From Roseicella sp. DB1501 (GTDB lineage: Bacteria; Pseudomonadota; Alphaproteobacteria; Acetobacterales; Acetobacteraceae): a DNA stretch of 64,000 bases. The position numbers and the translations under genes are program-made. The stretch spans positions 62,001 through 126,000 of the forward strand of contig NZ_JABFHG010000003.1 of assembly GCF_013112485.1 (NCBI RefSeq), read 5' to 3'. This document shows, in pieces, positions 9,394 through 18,050 of the stretch; within the stretch, counting starts at the first letter, position 1, and every line of letters begins with the position of its first letter. Below the pieces are notes generated by a model. It did not search any database, was not told the origin of the DNA, and saw nothing but the letters and a program-made list of their open reading frames with translations.

Positions 9394-10551
9394 ATGCCGA
9401 GCATCACCCTGCCGGGCGCCGAGGGGCTGCGCTCCTTCACCCTCAGCCCGCCGCGCGACTTCCCGCAGGCGACGCCGCCTTTCCCGCGCATCGCCCTCGC
9501 CGCCGCGCATGTGGTGGCCGACCCGCTGGCCGAGCAGGATCCCTGGCTGGATGCGAAGCTCGACTGGGACCGCACCATCGCCTATCGCCGGCACCTGTGG
9601 TCGCTCGGCCTCGGCGTCGCCGAGGCGATGGACACGGTGCAGCGCGGCATGGGGCTCGACTGGCCGGCGGCGCTGGAGCTGATCGGCCGCAGCCTCGATG
9701 CCATGCGCGACATCCCCGGCGCAGTGATGGCGAGCGGCGCCGGCACCGACCAGCTGGCGCCCGGCCCCGATGTCACCATCGACGACGTCATCCGCGCCTA
9801 TGAGGAGCAGTGCGCGGCGATCGAGCGGCTGGGCGGGCGGCTGATCCTGATGGCTTCGCGGGCGCTGGCGAAGGCGGCGCGCGGCCCGGCCGATTACGAG
9901 CGGGTCTATGACCGCATCCTGTGCCAGGTGCGTGAGCCGGTGATCATCCACTGGCTCGGCGAGATGTTCGACCCGGCGCTCGACGGCTACTGGGGCGCGG
10001 CGGACCACTACAAGGCGATGGAGACGGCGCTGACTGTCATCGCCGCGCATGCCGGGAAGGTGGACGGCATCAAGATCAGCCTGCTCGACAAGGAGAAGGA
10101 GATCGCCATGCGCCGCCGCCTGCCGGTGGGCGTGCGCATGTACAGCGGCGACGACTTCAACTACCCGGAGCTCATCGCCGGCGATGCCGAGGGGTATTCG
10201 GACGCGCTGCTCGGCATCTTCGACCCGATCGCGCCGGCGGTGGGAGGGGCGCTGGCGGCGCTGTCGCACCAGGATCTCGCCAGCTTCCACGCCATCCTGG
10301 CGCCGACCGTGCCGCTCTCGCGCCATGTCTTCCGCGCGCCGACGCGCTTCTACAAGACCGGCGTCGTCTTCCTCGCCTGGCTGAACGATCACCAGGCGCA
10401 TTTCACCATGGTCGGCGGCCAGCAATCGGCGCGCAGCATCGGGCATTTCGCCGAGCTCTTCCGCCTCGCCGATGCCGCCGGCCTGCTGCGCGACCCGGAT
10501 CTCGCCACCCACCGGATGCGGCTGCTGCTGGCGCTGCACGGCATCGCATGA
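9394..10551 (+). CDS. DUF993 family protein (dihydrodipicolinate-synthase-like aldolase)
   Basis: 385-residue protein of the DUF993 family, related to the class I DapA/NAL aldolases. The likely Schiff-base Lys lies in KVDGIKISLLDKEKE (near residues 222-236), with GVRMYSGDDFNYPEL following. The start at 9394 gives MPSITLPGAEG; the open frame runs upstream inside the preceding gene only by chance. It sits between a Gfo/Idh oxidoreductase and a sugar isomerase, so it probably cleaves a keto-sugar acid. The exact substrate is not known from this sequence. Confidence 0.88.
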   Translation: MPSITLPGAEGLRSFTLSPPRDFPQATPPFPRIALAAAHVVADPLAEQDPWLDAKLDWDRTIAYRRHLWSLGLGVAEAMDTVQRGMGLDWPAALELIGRSLDAMRDIPGAVMASGAGTDQLAPGPDVTIDDVIRAYEEQCAAIERLGGRLILMASRALAKAARGPADYERVYDRILCQVREPVIIHWLGEMFDPALDGYWGAADHYKAMETALTVIAAHAGKVDGIKISLLDKEKEIAMRRRLPVGVRMYSGDDFNYPELIAGDAEGYSDALLGIFDPIAPAVGGALAALSHQDLASFHAILAPTVPLSRHVFRAPTRFYKTGVVFLAWLNDHQAHFTMVGGQQSARSIGHFAELFRLADAAGLLRDPDLATHRMRLLLALHGIA

Positions 10552-11378
10552 GCGCCGCCGGCATGGGCCCGGGTCCGCTCAGCCTCAACACCGTCACGGT
10601 GAAGGAGCGCTGGGACCTCGCCGAATGCATCGAGGGCTGCGCCCGGCACGGCATCCCCGGCATCTCCCCCTGGCGGGACGTGCTGGCCGCCATGGGCGTC
10701 GATGCCGCCGCGCGGCGCATCCGCGAGGCCGGGCTCAGCGTCACCGGCCTCTGCCGCGGCGGCATGTTCCCCGCCGCCGATGCCGAAGGGCGGCGCCGCG
10801 CCATCGAGGACAACCGCCGCGCCATCGCCGAGGCGCATGCGCTGCAGGCCGCCTGCCTGGTCATGGTCTGCGGTGGGCTGCCGCCCGGCTCGAAGGACCT
10901 GCCCGGGGCGCGGGCCATGGTGCGCGACGGGCTGGAGGCGATCCTGCCCGAGGCCCGCGCCGCCGGCGTGACCCTGGCGCTGGAGCCGCTGCACCCGATG
11001 ACCTGCGCCGATCGCAGCGTTCTCAGCACGCTCGGCCAGGCGCTCGATCTCTGCGAGGCACTGGGCGAGGGCACCGGCGTCGCGCTCGACGTCTACCATG
11101 TCTGGTGGGACCCGGCGCTGGAGGCGCAGATGGCGCGGGCGGCCGGCCGCATCGCCGCCTTCCATGCCTGCGACTGGCTGGTGCCGACCACCGACACGGT
11201 CTTCGACCGCGGCATGATGGGGGATGGCGTCATCGACATCCCGCGCATCCGCGCCCTGGCCCAGGCGGCCGGCTATGCCGGCGCCGTCGAGGTCGAGATC
11301 CTCTCGCATCGCTGGTGGCGGGAGGAGCCGGAGGAGGTGCTGCGCCTCATGCGGGAGCGACACGCCACCGCCTGCTGA
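10548..11378 (+). CDS. Sugar phosphate isomerase/epimerase (xylose isomerase-like TIM barrel)
   Basis: 276-residue AP endonuclease 2/xylose-isomerase-like barrel protein. Conserved metal-ligand positions are suggested by the Glu in LALEPLHP, the Asp in VALDVYHVWWD, the His in AFHACDW and the terminal VEVEIL Glu. ATGA overlap with the upstream DUF993 gene shows translational coupling. It ends 10 bases from a convergent hydrolase gene. It probably interconverts a keto-sugar intermediate of the operon's pathway. Confidence 0.88.
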   Translation: MSAAGMGPGPLSLNTVTVKERWDLAECIEGCARHGIPGISPWRDVLAAMGVDAAARRIREAGLSVTGLCRGGMFPAADAEGRRRAIEDNRRAIAEAHALQAACLVMVCGGLPPGSKDLPGARAMVRDGLEAILPEARAAGVTLALEPLHPMTCADRSVLSTLGQALDLCEALGEGTGVALDVYHVWWDPALEAQMARAAGRIAAFHACDWLVPTTDTVFDRGMMGDGVIDIPRIRALAQAAGYAGAVEVEILSHRWWREEPEEVLRLMRERHATAC

Positions 11379-11388
11379 GGCCGGCGGC

Positions 11389-12642
11389 TCAGCCCCGCCC
11401 CGCCATCTCCTGCAGCACCGGCAGCAGATGCGGTTTCAGCCCGGCGAAATTCTCGCTCATCGGGAAATGCCCGATCCCGGGCATGATCACCGCCTGCGCG
11501 CCGGGGATCGCCGCCGCTGTCGCCCGCGTATCCTCCGGCCGGCAGGAATAGTCGAACTCGCCGGTCAGCAGCGCCACCGGGCACCGCGCGGTGTCGATGC
11601 GGCCGAGCTTGCTGCGCAGGTCGCCCTCCTCGGCGTAGAAATGCAGGTCGCCGCGGAACACGCCTGGGCCGCCCTGCATGTAGTGCCAGAGCGTCTCCCA
11701 GCGCGCCGCCTCCGGCGCCGCCGGGCCGATCAGGCCGGAGACCATGGCGCCGCAGACCTCGCCGCCATGGATGCGTGGATGGTGCAGCACCGAGAGGTCG
11801 TAATAGCTGCCGGTGAAGGCGCTGCCCTGCAGCCCGACCACGCCGCCCAGCGCCCCGGCATGCTCGGCCGCGAGGTCGAGCACGATGCGGCCGCCGATGG
11901 AGCAGCCGATGACGATCGGCCGCTCCAGCCGGAGCGCCCGCGCCACCGTCATGACCAGGCCGGTATAGGCGGCGGTGGTCAGCCGGTATTCCTCCTGCTC
12001 CCAGCCCGGCGGCGGCGAAGACTTGCCGTGCCAGGGCATGTCGAAGGCGATGCAGCGGAACTGCCGGGTGATCTCGGCATCGTTCAGCATCTCGCGCCAC
12101 TGCCGGCCATCGCTGCCGGCGGTGTGCAGCAGCAGCAGCGGCCTGCCGCTCCCGGCCTCCTCGACATAGAGGCGGTGCGGCCGGCCTTCGATGTCGAGGC
12201 GGAGATAGCGGCCGGTGACCGGCTCGAATTCCGGCTCGCCCCAGGGCTGCGCCGGCACCAGCTCGCGCGGCCGCGGCGGTCCCTGGCGCAGCAGGGCGAG
12301 CGCCGCCTTGAACCAGGCGAGATGGGCGAAGAAGACCGCGGTGTCGCCCTCGATGGCGAGCGCGCCCTGGCGGCGCAGCGCCAGCAGGTCGTTCCAGCCC
12401 GGCACCGGCTCCGGCGCCAGGAAGCGCGCCATGCCCTCGGCCGAGACGCGCAGGGCCAGGGTCCAGGCGGGCAGGGTGAAGGGGCCGCGGCGCAGCTCGG
12501 CGATCAGGCCGCGGCGGATCGCCACCAGCCAGCTCCGGTCACCGATCTCGAGCAGCAGGTCCGCATCCAGCGTCGCCCCGCGGCGCGCCAGCCCCGGCGC
12601 CGCGGCGACGCGCCCCGGCCAGCCGGCCATGGCTTGGTCCAT
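11389..12642 (-). CDS. Alpha/beta hydrolase with extra N-terminal domain
   Basis: 417 residues. The C-terminal 260 residues are an alpha/beta hydrolase: oxyanion strand LLLLHTAGSDGRQW, nucleophile elbow GCSIGGR (Ser), acid in GEFDYS, and His in GIGHFPMSE. The N-terminal 130 residues resemble an SCP2/lipid-binding-like domain (LLEIGDRSWLVAI, DTAVFFAHLAWFKAALALL), which is inference. Start at 12642 is set by GGAAGGAG seven bases upstream. It is monocistronic and convergent with the sugar operon. Substrate unknown. Confidence 0.85.
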   Translation of the reverse strand: MDQAMAGWPGRVAAAPGLARRGATLDADLLLEIGDRSWLVAIRRGLIAELRRGPFTLPAWTLALRVSAEGMARFLAPEPVPGWNDLLALRRQGALAIEGDTAVFFAHLAWFKAALALLRQGPPRPRELVPAQPWGEPEFEPVTGRYLRLDIEGRPHRLYVEEAGSGRPLLLLHTAGSDGRQWREMLNDAEITRQFRCIAFDMPWHGKSSPPPGWEQEEYRLTTAAYTGLVMTVARALRLERPIVIGCSIGGRIVLDLAAEHAGALGGVVGLQGSAFTGSYYDLSVLHHPRIHGGEVCGAMVSGLIGPAAPEAARWETLWHYMQGGPGVFRGDLHFYAEEGDLRSKLGRIDTARCPVALLTGEFDYSCRPEDTRATAAAIPGAQAVIMPGIGHFPMSENFAGLKPHLLPVLQEMAGRG

Positions 12643-12770
12643 GCTCCTTCCCTCCCCTTCGTTCCGGAGCAGGCTAGGACAGATCGCCACGGGGCGCGAC
12701 GGGCAGGTCATTCCACCCTGCGCCAGCCTGTTCTAGCCTGCCTCGGAATGTCCAATCGCGGGAGGAAGGA

Positions 12771-14108
12771 ATGACTGGTCCAGAGATGCGCCGGCCCGGC
12801 CGGCGCAGGGCCATTGCGCTCGGCGCCGGGCTCCTCCTCGGCGCCCGCGCGGCGCGCGCCATCCCCGCCGCGAATGTCGCCCCGCCCAGCTACCGTCCAG
12901 AGCAGGGCGCCCGCTTGCGGGTGCTGCGCCCGGCCAAGTTCATCGACCCCGACGAGGCGATCTTCAACGCCAATTCCCGCCGCTTCACCGAGCAGACCGG
13001 CATCGAGGTGCGGGTCGATTACGTGAATTGGCCGGACATGCCGGTGCAAGTGGCGGTGGCCTACAACACCGGGCAAGGCGCCGATGTCATCATCGGCTTC
13101 GGCGCCGACCCGCATCTCTACGCCGACAAGGTGACGGAGATGACCGACCTCGCCACCTATCTCGGCGCCAAGTATGGCGGCTGGTACGAGCTGGCGCAGG
13201 TCTATGGCCGCAAGTACCGCAGCGACACCTGGCTCGGCCTGCCGATGGGCGGCAGCAGCAGCCCGGTGGTCTATCGCCGCTCCTGGATGCAGGAGGCGGG
13301 GTTCGCGGCGATGCCGAACGACCTCGGCGAATTCCTCAAGCTCTGCCAGGGGTTGAAGCGCATCGGCCACCCCGCCGGCTTCGCCCTCAGCCACGCTCCG
13401 GGCGACGCGCCGGCCTACGCCAATTGGCTGCTCTGGTCGCATGGCGCGGCGCTGGTGGACGAGGAGGGCAAGGTCACGCTGGACAGCCCGGCCACCGCCC
13501 GCGCCCTCGACTACGCCCGCGCGTTGCAGGAGACGCTGGTGCCGGGGACCATGGCGTGGAACGGCGCCTCCAACAACCGCGCCTTCGTCGCCGGCGAGAT
13601 CGGGCTGACGCAGAACGGCGTCTCCATCTATTTCTCGGCCAAGACCGCGAAGGATGCGGCGCAGAACGCGGTCGCCGCCGATACCGACCATGCCGACATG
13701 CCGCATGGCAGCTCGGCCAAGGCGCCCTCGACGGCGCTGACGCTGAACGCCATGGTGCCGCGCTACACCCGCTACCCGCAGGCGGCGAAGGAGTATATCC
13801 GCTTCATGATGGAGGCGGAGCAGTACGATCCCTGGCTCAGCGGCTGCCTCGGCTACTGGTCGCAGCCGCTGAAGGCCTATGCCGAGAGTGCGGTCTGGTC
13901 CTCCGACTCCAAGCTCGCCGTCTACCGCACGGGCATGGACACGCCCTTCTACGAGGGCTTCCATGGCCCGATCAGCGCGGCGGCCGGGGCGGTGGTGGAG
14001 AATTGGGTCGTGGTCGACATGTTCGCGCGCGTCGTCACCGGCCAGCAGGCCCCGGCCGAGAGCATGCGCGAAGCCCAGCGCGCGGCGCGGCGCTGGTACC
14101 GGGGCTGA
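12771..14108 (+). CDS. ABC transporter substrate-binding protein, family 1, Tat signal
   Basis: Periplasmic sugar-type binding protein, 445 residues. The N-terminus RRPGRRRAIALGAGLLLGA is a twin-arginine-like signal with a cleavage region near ARAIPA. Typical cluster B features are VDYVNWPDMPVQ and an IYFSAKTAKDAA helix. No permease or ATPase gene is adjacent, so it is an orphan receptor or serves a distant transporter. GGAGGAAGGA precedes ATG 12771. The next gene, a PhyH dioxygenase, begins 49 bases downstream. Confidence 0.9.
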   Translation: MTGPEMRRPGRRRAIALGAGLLLGARAARAIPAANVAPPSYRPEQGARLRVLRPAKFIDPDEAIFNANSRRFTEQTGIEVRVDYVNWPDMPVQVAVAYNTGQGADVIIGFGADPHLYADKVTEMTDLATYLGAKYGGWYELAQVYGRKYRSDTWLGLPMGGSSSPVVYRRSWMQEAGFAAMPNDLGEFLKLCQGLKRIGHPAGFALSHAPGDAPAYANWLLWSHGAALVDEEGKVTLDSPATARALDYARALQETLVPGTMAWNGASNNRAFVAGEIGLTQNGVSIYFSAKTAKDAAQNAVAADTDHADMPHGSSAKAPSTALTLNAMVPRYTRYPQAAKEYIRFMMEAEQYDPWLSGCLGYWSQPLKAYAESAVWSSDSKLAVYRTGMDTPFYEGFHGPISAAAGAVVENWVVVDMFARVVTGQQAPAESMREAQRAARRWYRG

Positions 14109-14157
14109 GCCCCAACCGCGCCACGGCAAAACGGAACAGAGGAACGGGAAACGCACC

Positions 14158-15036
14158 ATGCTCACCGAAGCCCAGAAGGCGGAATACGACCGGGTCGGCG
14201 CCATCGTCGTGCCGGATGTGTTGAGTGCGGCGGAAGTCGCCGAGCTGCGCGCCGTGACCGACGGCTTCGTCGAGCGCGCGCGGCAGGTCACGGCGCATGA
14301 TGCGATCTACGACCTCGAGGACAGCCACACGCCGCAGCAGCCCCGGGTGCGGCGGATCAAGGCGCCGCACCTGCATCACGAGGCCTATGGCCGGTTGGTG
14401 CGCCACCCCGGCATCGTCGCCTGCCTGCAATCCCTCTGGGGCCCCGATATCCGCTTCGACACGGCGAAGCTGAACTTGAAATCGGCCGGCTTCGGCGCCG
14501 CGGTGGAATGGCACCAGGATTGGGCCTTCTACCCGCACACCAATGACGACCTGGCCGCGGTCGGCGTCATGATGGACGACATGGAGCTCGAGAACGGGCC
14601 GCTGCTGATCATCCCGGGCAGCCACAAGGACCCGGTCGTCCATGACCATCACGGCGAGGATGGCTGCTTCTGCGGCGCCATGGACCCGGGCAGGAAGGAG
14701 GTGGATTACCGCGCCGCCGTGCCGCTGACCGGCCGGGCCGGCTCCATCACCATCCACCATGTGCGGGCGGTGCATGGCTCGGCGCCCAACACCTCGAACC
14801 GCGACCGGCGGCTGCTGCTGTTCCAATTCCGCGCCGCCGATGCTTGGCCGCTGCTCGGCTTCCCGGAGGGGATCGAGGCCTATGACCGGCTGATGGTCTC
14901 GGGCCAGCCGGGCCTCTCGCCCCGCCTCGCCCCGGTGCCGGTGCGCCTGCCGCTGCCGCCGGCGGGCAAGCAGGGCTCGATCTACGAGAACCAGAAGGGG
15001 CTAAAGAACCGCTACTTCGCCGCAGCGGCCGAGTAG
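14158..15036 (+). CDS. Phytanoyl-CoA dioxygenase (PhyH) family protein
   Basis: Fe(II)/2-oxoglutarate-dependent oxygenase, 292 residues. The facial triad is visible as H-x-D in EWHQDWAFYPH near residue 119 and a distal His in HHVRAVHGSAPN; the Arg of NRDRRLLLFQF would bind 2-oxoglutarate. Start 14158 gives MLTEAQKAEYDRVG with GAACGGGAAACG upstream; the frame continues into the preceding gene by chance. It may hydroxylate a small molecule whose uptake involves the neighbouring binding protein, which is inference from position only. Confidence 0.92.
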   Translation: MLTEAQKAEYDRVGAIVVPDVLSAAEVAELRAVTDGFVERARQVTAHDAIYDLEDSHTPQQPRVRRIKAPHLHHEAYGRLVRHPGIVACLQSLWGPDIRFDTAKLNLKSAGFGAAVEWHQDWAFYPHTNDDLAAVGVMMDDMELENGPLLIIPGSHKDPVVHDHHGEDGCFCGAMDPGRKEVDYRAAVPLTGRAGSITIHHVRAVHGSAPNTSNRDRRLLLFQFRAADAWPLLGFPEGIEAYDRLMVSGQPGLSPRLAPVPVRLPLPPAGKQGSIYENQKGLKNRYFAAAAE

Positions 15037-15097
15037 ATGGCGAAGGTTTAATCACCAGTATCGCAACAAATATCCGGGCACGGACGTTCGGCCGCCC

Positions 15098-15526
15098 ATG
15101 TCTTCCTCGGAACACTCCCGTTTCGCCCGGATCGCCCAATGGGCCGCCTGCCAGACCGGCCGGCCCTGGGCCTTCATCCTTGCCTTGCTGACGGTGGTGG
15201 TCTGGGCGGTGACCGGGCCGCTCTTCGCCTGGTCCGACACCTGGCAGCTCGTGATCAACACCGGCACGACCATCATCACCTTCCTGATGGTCTTCCTCAT
15301 CCAGCACGCGCAGAACCGCGACACCCAGGCGATCCATGTGAAGCTCGACGAGCTGATCCGGGCGACGAAGGGCGCGCACAACCGCCTCATCGCGCTCGAG
15401 GACCAGAGCGAGGAGGAGCTCGCCAAGGCGCGCGAGGAGCTGCGGCGCGTGGCGGAGAAGGCCGACGAGGCGACGCGGCTGATGCAGGTGCAGGAGCGGC
15501 ACGGGCGTCGCCACCCGGCCAGGTGA
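15098..15526 (+). CDS. Low-affinity iron permease family small membrane protein
   Basis: 142 residues with two transmembrane segments (about residues 25-45 and 52-68, with the family motif TGRPWAF and TIITFLMVFLIQHAQNRD) followed by a charged helical tail rich in Glu and Arg. This matches the Iron_permease (FET4-like fragment) family common in proteobacteria. Despite the family name, iron transport has not been shown for such short bacterial members. It is probably monocistronic. Confidence 0.88.
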   Translation: MSSSEHSRFARIAQWAACQTGRPWAFILALLTVVVWAVTGPLFAWSDTWQLVINTGTTIITFLMVFLIQHAQNRDTQAIHVKLDELIRATKGAHNRLIALEDQSEEELAKAREELRRVAEKADEATRLMQVQERHGRRHPAR

Positions 15527-15572
15527 CGGCGGCCCGGTCCCGTCCGCACCGGCCCGGCAGGACGAGGGATGG

Positions 15573-16145
15573 ATGCAAACCCCGGAGACCCGCCTCTTCG
15601 TGATCACCGGCGGCCCCGGCGCCGGCAAGAGCACGCTCATCGCGGCCCTCGCGGCGCGCGGCCTCGCCCACCGGCCTGAGACCGGCCGGGCGATCATCCA
15701 GGACCAGATGGCGATCGAGGGTCCCGCCCTGCCCTGGGGCGACCGCGCCCTCTTCGCCGAGCTGATGCTCGCCGCCGAGCTCCGTAGCCATGCCGAGGCG
15801 CTTGCTCAGGCGAGGGCCACCGGCGGTCCCGTGCTCTTCGATCGCGGCATCCCCGATGTCATCGGTTACCTCGCGGTCTGCGGCCTGCCGGTGCTGGCGC
15901 ATCTGCACCGCGCCGCGCGTTGCCGCTACGCGCCGGAGGTCTTCGTCGCCCCGCCCTGGCCGGCGATCTTCGGCCAGGACCGGGAACGCCGGCAGTCCTT
16001 CGCCGAGGCCGCGGCGACGCATGCGGCGATGCTCGAGACCTATGCGGCGCTCGGCTACCGGCCGGTGCCGCTGCCGCTCGCGCCGGTCGAGGTACGGGTC
16101 GGCTTCGTGCTCGCGCGGATCGGGACATCGCCGGGGAGCCGCTGA
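15573..16145 (+). CDS. AAA-family P-loop ATPase/kinase
   Basis: 190-residue P-loop protein of the AAA_28 type. Walker A is GGPGAGKST near residue 14; FDRGIPDVIGY is the conserved Asp-Arg motif seen in nucleoside-kinase-like and zeta-like folds; RQSFAEA follows as a lid region. ATG 15573 is preceded by ACGAGGG. Family members are annotated as predicted ATPases or small-molecule kinases. No antitoxin is adjacent, so a toxin role is unlikely. Confidence 0.83.
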   Translation: MQTPETRLFVITGGPGAGKSTLIAALAARGLAHRPETGRAIIQDQMAIEGPALPWGDRALFAELMLAAELRSHAEALAQARATGGPVLFDRGIPDVIGYLAVCGLPVLAHLHRAARCRYAPEVFVAPPWPAIFGQDRERRQSFAEAAATHAAMLETYAALGYRPVPLPLAPVEVRVGFVLARIGTSPGSR

Positions 16146-16193
16146 CCCGGCGCCACCGAGACGCTACACTCGCGGCCAGACAGGAGCCTGCCC

Positions 16194-17627
16194 GTGGTCG
16201 CCATCACCTCGCCCGCCTTCAAGGAGAATGCCGCCCGCGCCCTGGCCGATCCCGGCCTGCAGAAGGCGCTCGGCACCGCCAAGGGCGCCTTCCTGCAACG
16301 GCGCGCCCAGGCCGTGGCCAACCTGCCGGAGTTCGAGCAGCTCCGGAATATCGGCCGCGACATCAAGAACCACACCCTCGCCAATCTCGACTTCTACCTG
16401 GAAGCCTATGAGAGCAAGGTGAAGGCGGCCGGCGGTCAGGTGCACTGGTGCAGCACCGCCGACGACGCCCGCGCCGCGGTGCTCGAGATCTGCCGTAAGG
16501 CCGGCGCCAGGACGGTCACCAAGGGCAAGTCGATGATCTCCGAGGAGCTCGGGATCAACGCGCATCTGGAAGCCCATGGCATCCGCCCGGTCGAGACCGA
16601 TCTCGGAGAGTACATCCTGCAGCTCCGCCAGGAGCATCCGAGCCACATCATCGCCCCCGCCTTCCACCTCAACCGCGAGGATTGGGAGGCGGATTTCCGC
16701 CGCCTGCACACCGACCTGCCGCCCGACCGCGTCTTCCACGAGCGGCGCGACATCCTGGCCGAGGCGCGTACCAAGCTGCGGGAGAAATTCCTCGCCGCCG
16801 ATGTCGGCATCACCGGCGCCAATTTCCTCATCGCCGAGACCGGCAGCAGCGTCATCGTCACGAACGAGGGCAATGGCGACCTGACCCAGACCCTGCCGCG
16901 GGTCCATATCGCCCTCGCCTCCATCGAGAAGGTGGTGCCGACGCTGGAGGATGCCTGCAACATGCTGCGGCTGCTGGCGCGCAGCGCGACCGGGCAGGAT
17001 TTCTCCGTCTACACCACCTTCAGCACCGGCGCCCGGCGCGAGGGCGACCTCGACGGGCCGGACGAGTACCATGTGGTGCTGGTGGACAACGGCCGCTCCA
17101 ACATGATCGGCACCGAGTTCCAGGAGATGCTGCGCTGCATCCGCTGCGCCGCCTGCATGAACCACTGCCCGGTCTATGGCGCGGTCGGCGGCCATGCCTA
17201 TGGCTGGGTCTATCCCGGGCCGATGGGCTCGGTGCTCACGCCCTCCCTCGTCGGCATCGAGAAGACCGGGCTGCTGCCCAACGCCTCCACCTTCTGCGGC
17301 CGCTGCGAGAGCGTCTGCCCGGTGAAGATCCCGCTGCCCGGCATGATGCGCCACTGGCGGGAGCGGGAGTTTGAGCGGCACCTGACGCCCGCGGCGCAGC
17401 GGACCAATATCGGCCTCTGGGCCTGGTTCGCCCGCCGCCCCACCGTCTATCGCTGGGCGACGCGGGCGGCGATCGGCGCGCTCGGCCTGCTCGGCCGCGG
17501 CAAGGGCGCCTTCCATTCCCTGCCGCTCGCGGGCGGCTGGACCAAGGGGCGCGACCTGCCGGTGCCCGAGCCCGGCGGCACCTTCATGGCCCGCTACGCC
17601 AAGGCGCGGCGCGGGCAGCGGGTCTGA
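16194..17627 (+). CDS. lutB: Lactate utilization iron-sulfur protein LutB/LldF
   Basis: 477-residue subunit of the LutABC L-lactate oxidase complex, which oxidises lactate to pyruvate at the membrane. A LUD domain fills the N-terminal 300 residues (TVTKGKSMISEELG, ITGANFLIAETGS). Two ferredoxin-like Cys clusters follow, CIRCAACMNHCP near residue 317 and FCGRCESVCP near 367, for [4Fe-4S] binding. The start is GTG at 16194, with CAGGAG seven bases upstream. lutA is not in front of it; a GFA-family gene separates it from lutC. Confidence 0.94.
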   Translation: MVAITSPAFKENAARALADPGLQKALGTAKGAFLQRRAQAVANLPEFEQLRNIGRDIKNHTLANLDFYLEAYESKVKAAGGQVHWCSTADDARAAVLEICRKAGARTVTKGKSMISEELGINAHLEAHGIRPVETDLGEYILQLRQEHPSHIIAPAFHLNREDWEADFRRLHTDLPPDRVFHERRDILAEARTKLREKFLAADVGITGANFLIAETGSSVIVTNEGNGDLTQTLPRVHIALASIEKVVPTLEDACNMLRLLARSATGQDFSVYTTFSTGARREGDLDGPDEYHVVLVDNGRSNMIGTEFQEMLRCIRCAACMNHCPVYGAVGGHAYGWVYPGPMGSVLTPSLVGIEKTGLLPNASTFCGRCESVCPVKIPLPGMMRHWREREFERHLTPAAQRTNIGLWAWFARRPTVYRWATRAAIGALGLLGRGKGAFHSLPLAGGWTKGRDLPVPEPGGTFMARYAKARRGQRV

Positions 17628-17630
17628 CGC

Positions 17631-18044
17631 ATGGCCCCGCCGCTGCGCGGCAGCTGCCTCTGCGGCGGCCTGCGCTACGAGATCGCCGGCCCGCTGAGCG
17701 GCGCGCTGCATTGCCATTGCAGCCTCTGCCGCAAGGCCCACGGCGCCGTCTTCCGCTCCCGCGCCGCCCTGCGCCGGGCCGATTTCCGCTGGATCCAGGG
17801 GGAGGACCTGCTCGCCGGCTACCGCTCCTCGCCCGGCACCACCCGGCATTTCTGCCGGGTCTGCGGCTCCAGCCTCCTCTCCTCCTTCGACGACCGGCCG
17901 GAGGTGCTGGGGCTCGCCCTCGGCACGCTGGACGACGATCCCGGCCTGCGCCCGGCGTTGCATGTCTTCGTCGGCTCGAAAGCCCCATGGTACGAGATCA
18001 CCGATGACCTGCCGCAATACGAGACCCTGCCGGGTGAGGGCTGA
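17631..18044 (+). CDS. GFA family zinc protein
   Basis: 137-residue protein of the GFA family (glutathione-dependent formaldehyde-activating-like, CENP-V fold). Zinc ligands are seen in GSCLCGGLRY, HCHCSLCRKAHGA and FCRVCGSSL, all in the usual order. It starts three bases after lutB and ends six bases before lutC, so it is inside the operon. Most members of this family have no proven formaldehyde activity; the role here is unknown. Confidence 0.9.
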   Translation: MAPPLRGSCLCGGLRYEIAGPLSGALHCHCSLCRKAHGAVFRSRAALRRADFRWIQGEDLLAGYRSSPGTTRHFCRVCGSSLLSSFDDRPEVLGLALGTLDDDPGLRPALHVFVGSKAPWYEITDDLPQYETLPGEG

Positions 18045-18050
18045 GCCGCG

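Noticed and set aside
15573-16145. Zeta-type toxin call for the P-loop protein
   Set aside because: No epsilon antitoxin neighbour and the sequence fits the general AAA_28 kinase-like group better.
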